This document shows, piece after piece, positions 13,701 through 22,700 of a DNA stretch of 64,000 nucleotides. Location of the stretch: positions 12,790,001 to 12,854,000 of the forward strand of contig NC_068928.1 of assembly GCF_023091745.1 (NCBI RefSeq). Direction: 5' to 3'. The position numbers and the translations under genes were made by a program. The DNA is from Budorcas taxicolor (taxonomy: Eukaryota; Chordata; Mammalia; Artiodactyla; Bovidae). Within the stretch, counting starts at the first letter, position 1, and every line of letters begins with the position of its first letter. The notes under the pieces are model-generated. The model did no database searches, had not been told where the DNA came from, and was given only the letters and a program-made list of their open reading frames with translations.

Positions 13701-16700
13701 ATTGCGGCATTAGGGCTCTTTAGGTGGCGCCTGTGAACTCTTAGTTGTGGCCTGTGAAATCCAGTTCCCAGGGCAGGGATTGACCCTGGGCTCCCTGCAT
13801 TGGGGGTGCAGTCTTAGCTGCTGAGCCACCAGGGAAGTCTTTCTTTTCTAATTTTTGACAGTGGCCATACAGTGGGCTTGAGGTGATTTTGTGTGGTTTT
13901 GATTAGCATCTCCCTGATGATTAGTGATATTGAGCATTTTGTCATGTACTTACTAGTCTATCTTCTTTGAAGTGTCTGTTCATGTCCTTTGTCCATTTTT
14001 TAATCATACTTTTTTTTTTGTCTGTTATGGAATTATGAGAGTTCCTTATTCTGTACATTAACCCCTTATCCAGTGTATGGTTTGTAAATGCTTTCTCTGT
14101 TCCATAGGTTGTCCTTCACGCTATTGTTTCCTTTACTGCACAGAAGTTTTTAGGTTTGATGTAGTCTCATTTGTCTGTTTTCTCTTTTGTTCCTTGTGCT
14201 TTTGATTCCATATGCAAGAAGTCATCACCTATTCCACTGTCACATGTTCTCTAATAGTTTTACAGTTTCAGGTCTTAATATTTAGGTCTTTAACACATTT
14301 TGAGTTAATTTTTGTCTATTTCTCTGTCTCTTTTTTAGTGAAACAGTGATTTTTTACTTGCCAACGTGATTGCTTTTGTTTACAAAGGGCTTAGAGCTTC
14401 TGTTTTAACAAATACTCATTTCAAGAAACAGAGTTATCTGCTATTGGGTCAAAAAGATGTGCATAACAAAATGATTACATGACATTGTAAGGGTAAATGC
14501 TATAACGATAAGTGTAAGTCAGAGATAATAGGAATATAGGAAGGTTAAATTTTAGTTATGGAAATTGCAAGAGGCTTTTTTAAGGATGGGTATGATTCAG
14601 GCAAATGGAGATGAATGTGGAGGGGAGTGGGGAGGAAACAGAAGGAAAAAAGACTTTGTAGTAGGGACGCATCAGTTATGTACAAAGTAGTCCATTGTAC
14701 ATGGAAGCGACCTAAATGTTCATTGACAGATGCATGGATTAAGAAGATGGTGTGTGTGCCCGTGCATACGCGCTGTGGAGTACTGCTCAGCCAGAAAGGA
14801 GGCCGAGATGATGCCGCTTGCAGCAGCATGGACGGGCCTAGGGGTTAGCATGCTGCGTGCTTGGTTGCTCAGTTGTGTCTGACTGTGGCTCCGTGAACTG
14901 TAGCCTGCCAGGCTCCTCTGTCCATGGAATTTTCTAGGCAAAAATACTGAAGTGGGTTACCATTTTCCTCCTCCATGGGATCTTCCCGACCTGGTGCAAA
15001 CCTGCATCTCTTGCGTCTCCTGCATTAGCAGGTGGATTCTTCACCACAGAGCCACCTGGGAAACCCAAGAGATTATCATATTAAGTGAAGTAAATCACAA
15101 AGGCAAATTCCATATGATATCACTTATATGTGGAATCTAAAATATGATACAAATCAACTTACTTACAAAACAGAAACGGACTCACAGACATAGAAAACAA
15201 ACTTACGGTTACCAGAGGGGGAAGAAAATAGGGGCAGGGGAAGAAAATAGGGCAGGGATAAATTAGGAGTTTGGGGTTAGCAGGTACACACATTGCTTTG
15301 TATAAAATCGATAAACAGCAAGATCCTACTGTATATATAGCACAGGAACTATTTTCAGTATTCTGTAATAAACCATTATGGAAAAGACTATGGAAAAGAC
15401 CTTCTGTGTGTGTATCTGAATCCCTGTGGCATACACCAGAAACTAACACAACATTATACATCAGCTATACTTCAATTAAAGAAAAACAAAAGTAGTCCAT
15501 TTGTATATATATTGTGTGTATGGGGGCAGGGTAGCGTAGAGAGACCATGAAGGGAGAGGTGAGTCTTGGGAAAAAGTCTGGAAATAGTAGGTTGGGTAAG
15601 AGAAGAAAGCACCAGAGGCCTTGACGAGTTTGAACTTTATTCGTAGATGGTGGGGAGGTTTTTAAGCTGAGAGTGAGGTAATGAGATGTTTTAAAAAATT
15701 ATTTTGGTATGAGAGATGCATTAGAGCTAGTAAGAGTGGAAGCAGGGAAAAATGTATTAGGAAGCTTTTTTTTTTTTAAATTGACTAGGCAATTTAAAAC
15801 AGGGCAGAGGGAGTTGAAAAGAAGTAACCTTCCTCAGTGTAAGAAAGAATTGATACCAATTGGCTCCACCCCTAAAAGCAGGAGTTGGAATTAACTAAAC
15901 CTGAGGGTCCATCCTGGGTAACTGTAAATGGTGATTTCTTAACACCTATGGAAGAGAACATAGGAAGGGAACCATGTTGCCCTTGGTTTTGGACATCTGT
16001 GTTGTCCCGCATTTTTCAGCATGGGTCTGGCCTTCAGGCAAGGACAGAGCCTTGAGCGGAGCTGTGGAGTTGACATGTTGATGGGAGTCGCTATGGGAGT
16101 AGATGAGCTCACCTGGATAGATGAATTTAAATCACAGAGAGCAAAATTTCCTCATTCCATCACAGCTGATCTTCTCAGAGAGCCAATTACTAATATTGTG
16201 AGCCTGGCTTTTTCACCTGACCGAATTCTTCCTTATTTTAGGAATTGAAAACTGGAAAGACCAGACTCTATTTTTTCTTTTCTGATTGAATGATGTTTGG
16301 TTTCTAGAAGAAAATGTTGTCATCCTGCTTCACATGCTCTTCTACACTTTTACCACATTAGGTACACTTAAGTTGAAACCACATTTCTACATATATGTTG
16401 TATATATTATTTATGTGTGTGTTGAGAAACATACTTTTTTGTGTGGCTGGAGGAAAGAATTTGACATTTAGGAAATTACCAGTAAACTAAAAATACATGT
16501 ACCACTTTCCCATTCTTCTTGCCCTCCCCACCCTACATATTAATACTTAGCTAGTGATGTATTTATTAAAATGTAAACATTTGAATCAAGGTTTACTGGT
16601 TGAAGATACTGTTTTCAGAGACTGAAAGGAGAGGGATCCTAGAGTCATTGGTTGGTAGCCTCTGTTGTTTTATTTCTGACTTGCACAGATATCTTGTGAA

Positions 16701-19700
16701 GTGAAGATACATAGTCCTTGGCAACTAATATCTTCTGGGCATGTATTTTATGAACTAACAGGTATTTTTCTGCTTCATTCTTTTAGGCCCATGTGTTTCT
16801 CTAGTTTAAAAATCATTTATAAGTGGAGAACTAGCTATAGCTGTGTAGTCCCTAAATGTGTATTTACCTTGTGTGTGTATGACTTCAGTGTGTGGAGGCT
16901 TTTTTAATGCTCTGTATGGGAGGGGAATGTCATTGTCTAGCACACTGTTAAATACCTCATGAAATAATTACACAGCCAGTTCTTCATTTTGAAATTTTTC
17001 TTTTCAACAGGTTTTGTACTGATTGCAAAAATAAAGTCCTGCGAGCCTATAATATCCTTATTGGTGAACTTGATTGCAGCAAAGAGAAGGGCTACTGTGC
17101 TGCACTTTATGAAGGCTTGCGGTGCTGTCCACATGAGCGGCACATTCATGTTTGCTGTGAGACAGACTTCATTGCACATCTTCTGGGTCGTGCTGAGCCA
17201 GAGTTCGCAGGAGGGTATGAGTATGTAATTTGCTAGAATGGGCTATCTAGCGCTTTGCTTCATTTTATCCTGCCTCAGTACATCTGTGTGTAAATTAAAG
17301 TGTGCCTGTACAGATTTTGCTTTCTTTAAAATATGCATTTAGTTGAGTAAAAAAAAGAAGAAAGTGTTGATCCATTGTCTGCTCATTGTTGCTTGAAGTA
17401 GGAATTCCGGCTTTTTTTTTTGCTTTCATTATTATAGCTTATCATTTTCACTTGAAAATGATTAGAAGGGATTTTTTTCCTCCCCTCCATCCATGCATTT
17501 ACATGTTTAAATTTTGTTTATGATGATGGTTTTTGCATAGGAAACGAGATCTTTGCAACAGGGGTTTAAGAAATACCTTACTGAATGTAATTCATGAACT
17601 GTGGCTGTTACTATTAAATTACAGAGGAACCTAAAATTTTATCTCTGGCTTTGTTGTAAAAGTCAGGAAAAATTTTTCACAGAATACATCAAACCCACTC
17701 CCTCTCTGTTTTGTGTATTAGCTGTCATGTGAGTGCCTGTTTTCTGCTAGGCATTTAGAGTACAAACGCCACTTCTGTCACCGAAGTTTGTGATCATTTC
17801 TAGTAAAGACTAGCCTAGAGGGCTTTTGCCCAGCATTGAGTCACTTTAGCATTGTCTTTCTCCATTCCCATCAAAAAGAACAAAAACCAAGTAGGCATTT
17901 GGTATAATTGGAAGATGCACTGTCATGCCTGCTATGAGCTGGGCACTTAAATATGTGACGTCTCTGTGCCCCCAAAAGCATCTCTTTGGGGCCAGTTCCT
18001 GAATTACCTTCTTTTTAGCAATATTAGGACTAAGTTCTGCTTGCATGTGTATTTTGCATTGGTAATATACATGTGTGCTTGTGTATTTATATATCTGTTG
18101 AGTTTGAATGTATAAATGTCTTTTTATTAGTTTGTTTACTAGATACACAGATTATATTTAAAACCTGAACCTGCAGAGAGGTGTCATTGATCTCTTACTG
18201 TTTCAGCTTAAGAACTGTAGGAAACATGTGTGATTTATTCTCCTTTATAGGAGAAGAGAAAGGCATGCTAAGACAATAGATATAGCTCAAGAAGAAGTTC
18301 TGACCTGCTTGGGAATTCATCTTTATGAAAGACTGCATCGAATCTGGCAAAAGCTGCGGGCAGAAGAGCAGACATGGCAGATGCTTTTCTATCTTGGTGT
18401 TGATGCTTTACGCAAGAGTTTCGAGGTAAGAACAGTGGACTGCTTCAATGTCTGGGCTGCTTAGTTGGAAGGTGGAATCTTTTTTTTAAATTACTTATTT
18501 CTTGATTGTGCTGGGTCTCTTTGCTGCATGAGGGCTTTTTTCACGCGGCCTTCTCACGTGATGGCGTCTCTGGTCGCACAGCACAGGCTCTAGGTGCACG
18601 GGCTTCAGTAGTTGCAGGTTCAGTAGTTGGGTCTCTGGGTCTGCAGAGCGCGGGCAGGCTCAGCAGTTGTGGTGCATGGGCTTATCTGCCCTGCCACATA
18701 TGGAATCTTCCCAGACCAGGGATCAAACCCGTGTCCACTGCATTCACAGGCAGATTCTTATCCACTGGACCACCGCGGAAGTTGTGAACTGTGGACTGAA
18801 TCTTAATGTGAATCGCTGCCCTCACCTTGCCTTAGAGAGCTGTGATCCACTGGTCATGGCTCTGGAGGGTTAGGAGAGGAGTTTGCTGGAGAGCTGGAAT
18901 TTAGAACAAGTTTGTGGATTTTTCTTTGTTTTTTAAACCTATCGCACTGCCAGCCTTATTTTTTAGAGATTTTCAGAGTAGAGAACTGAAATCGACGATT
19001 ATTTAATAATAAGAAGCTGCTATGAAACATAACTATTGACAAGTTAAAAGCAGCCCAAAAATAAGCATCAAAATTAGAAACATTTAATGAGTCCCAGTTT
19101 GCCTGCTTCTTTCCAGTAATATGAAGTAAATGCTGTCTGAATGCCATGATATGAGAGCTACTTTTTAGAAGCACACTGAAGGCTCTTTATAATGCTGGTA
19201 TTGGGTTTTGTGTTGTGATTTAGTAATGTCTTTTTTCAGTTATGCTCTGTAGAATATAAATATTTGGCTAGTGAATATTCTGTTATATTCTAGGGCAGGG
19301 TCATAACTATTTAACTGGTCACCTGTCCCTTTTGAGAATGGTATTAGAACTATAAACTCTTTTTCAAAAGCCCATCCTTGGACTTTAAACATTGTTCTGG
19401 GGAGTCTGAGGAGATATATGTTCATTCTTGCCGAAAAGATTTCTTATTCCTTTTCTCTTTGTATATTTGTGTCTTCAGAAACTAGATCATTTAATCAGGT
19501 TAAATAGTGTTCTCATTGTATGAAGAAATAGGATGAATGTTTACTTTGCTGTGTTAAAATTCTGAAATTTAAAATTAGAATTTCTGGATTTAAACTGGAG
19601 TATGTGTAAGTCTCCCTTTCCCATAGGAGTTAGTTGCACATTCATTTCCTGATATTTTAAGACTGTCATTATTTAAGGTATTAAAATTTAAAATTCTTTT

Positions 19701-22700
19701 TGGGGACTGCCAGTCAAAATTGCAGCATGCAATGCCAGTTTCTGTGTGTGTGATATCATTTAAAATTAACAAGTGAGAATTTCCTTGGAGAATAAAGAGA
19801 AGTTTGAGCCAGTACTCAGTCTCAGCTTTGTTTTTATAATAGATGACTGTGGAAAAAGTACAGGGTATTAGTCGATTGGAACAACTTTGTGAAGAATTTT
19901 CAGAAGAGGAACGAGTAAGAGAACTCAAGCAAGAAAAGAAGCGCCAGAAACGGAAAAATAGACGAAAAAACAAATGTGTATGTGATATCCCTACTCCCTT
20001 ACAAACAGCAGATGAAAAGGAAGTAAGCCAAGAGAAGGTAGTACTCCTTAATATTGACTTGACAATATATGGCTTTTTTCCTAGATTTCAGCACTTTCAC
20101 TGTGCTTTCTCAGAACATGGGTTCCTCTGGCTTGTACGTTGGCTTTTTTTCTTACTATAGTCTGTATAACAACCTCTTTAATGTCATTTGTTTTATAAAG
20201 ACAATGTTCAATAATTAGTAGTATCTTACTGTCTGACCTTAGTGTTCTGTTAGATCAAAGCCCAGATGTGAAAAGTTATCTCCATGCATGACCTAGAGCA
20301 GTTCTCAACTTCTGGTCTCAGGATCTCTTCTCATTCTTAAAAATTAGGGTGCCTAGTGAGCTTTTGTTTATGTGAATTATACTTATCAGCATTTATTGTA
20401 TTAGAAATTAAAGTGGAGAAATTTAAAGTTATTTGTTCTTTTAAAAATAGTAAGCCTATTAAATGTTAACATGAATAACATATTTTGAAAAAGAACTGCT
20501 TTCTAGGAAAATTTGGGAAGGGTGGCTTTACTTTATATTTTTGCAAATCTCTTTAATATTTGGCTTAAAAGGGATCAGATAGATTCTCTTTATCTGTTTC
20601 TGCATTCAGTCTGTTTGCATATGTTGCTTGGTCAAAGCATGTGAATAAAGTCTGACTTCACTCGTATATGGTAGGAAAAGAGGAGAGGACTATTTTAATA
20701 TAAGCCTTTTTAGATAGTTGTGGATATTCTTCTTCGGCATTATAACTTGACAGGTGGTAATTTCGTAAAGATTTTTTATAGTGTGGAACCTGACGCCTTA
20801 AAGTGACCTTTCATACTTTTACAATCCATCAGCAGTTTGAATAAATTTTATTCACGCATGATTCTGTAACATCATGCACTGGTCATTTGAAAACATAATG
20901 GTTCACTGAGGTAGGCACATCTCCCCAGCTGTTGACATTTCATTACATAGTATCAGACAGTCATGTTAAAACCACTGTTCTTCCCATTAGAAAGGTCTTA
21001 AGCTTCAATCTCATTGTGCTTATATATACAAGTTTTCAAAATTCTAATTGTAGTTTGAAAGTTTAAATTTTATCAGTGACAACACACACTGTCTTTTTCT
21101 TTTAAGAGCTAGACTGACTTCATTTATTTTTGAGAAAATGTCTTTTAAATATTCAAGTCTGAATAACCATAGTTTGTCTCTTATCCTCTCTTTCAAGTGA
21201 AGTTGGTGTTCTAGCTAGTTTAGGTTGCAACTCAAACTATTGCACAGGTACTTCTTGAGACAGTCATACACTGGTATTCATCAAAAATGCTTTAAGCGTA
21301 CTTCTTGAGACAGTCATACATTGGTATTCAAAAATGCTTTAAGCATTCTTCTCGTTTCTCACAGACTAATAAAAAGACCTCTACTTCATGAGTTGGTATT
21401 TAATAAAATTAATATTTTTAGTGCTGCATGCATCAAAGACATTTATAAGTGAAATATCCTTTTATCTCTGTTTATTTCTGATGAGAATGCTTGACAAGTG
21501 AAGAATACAGTGACTGTTGGTACACACTTTGGTTGCTTTTCCCACCACTGCTTTTATACCATCAGTGTAAGTGTCAAGACAATGAAGAAGGCAAATCACA
21601 TCTTAGTGTTGGGATGAAAACGGTTTTGACCTAGGGAACTCCTGGAGCCAGCAGACCACACTTTTGGGAACAGTTGTCCTAGACTTTCCTGATATCATTA
21701 AGGTCTTGACTTGGTTCTAGTTGGTTCTCGGTTTTTAAATGAATTAATGATCTTCATGAGAATAGTTTTTTTTTTCTTTAATTTTTATCTTTAATTAGTT
21801 AATGTTGAGGAAATTAAAATATAGCCATATGGAGGTAAAGATTTTTACTATCTCTTCATATTGATCCTTAAAGGAAACAGACTTCATAGAAAACAGCTGC
21901 AAAGCCTGTGGCAGCACTGAAGATGGTAATAGTTGTGTAGAAGTAATTGTTACCAATGAAAATACATCCTGTACCTGTCCTACCAGTGGCAATCTTTTGG
22001 GGTCTCCTAAAATAAAGAAAGGTAAGTAAATAGTTTAAAAAATACTAACTCTCAAGTTTATTCTTTCTTTTAAAATACAAGAGCTTTTAGAGAGTCTGTA
22101 ACCTAAAGGTTAGGAAGTGCTTTATAGACCCAAAATATCATATAATTTAGTCAAACACTTACAGTATTTGATTTGTTAAACAATAAGGAAGTAAAAAACC
22201 GTAAGTCTCCAGTCACATTTTCATTATTTAATGTACTATTTACTTTCAGTAAGCCATCGGTTTTGAAATTTTTAAGTAGTCCCCATTTGGGTTATCCTTT
22301 GCCTCAATATATTTATTGGCATGTTAATAGTAACCCACTTGATTTGTCCTCAGGCTTATCGCCACACTGTAATGGTAGTGATTGTGGATATTCATCTAGC
22401 ATGGAAGGGAGTGAAACAGGCTCTCGGGAGGGTTCAGACGTTGCCTGCACTGAAGGCATTTGTAATCATGACGAACACGGTAGGTTCAGATTACACTTCC
22501 CAATTATTTCTGCTACATGGTTGAGTTAAGCACATAAATAAGAAATTACTGATTCCTGCAGGTGATGACTCCTGTGTTCATCACTGTGAAGACAAAGAGG
22601 ATGATGGTGATAGTTGTGTTGAATGTTGGGCAAATTCAGAAGAGAACACCACCAAAGGAAAAAATAAAAAGAAGAAAAAGAAAAGCAAGATGTTGAAATG

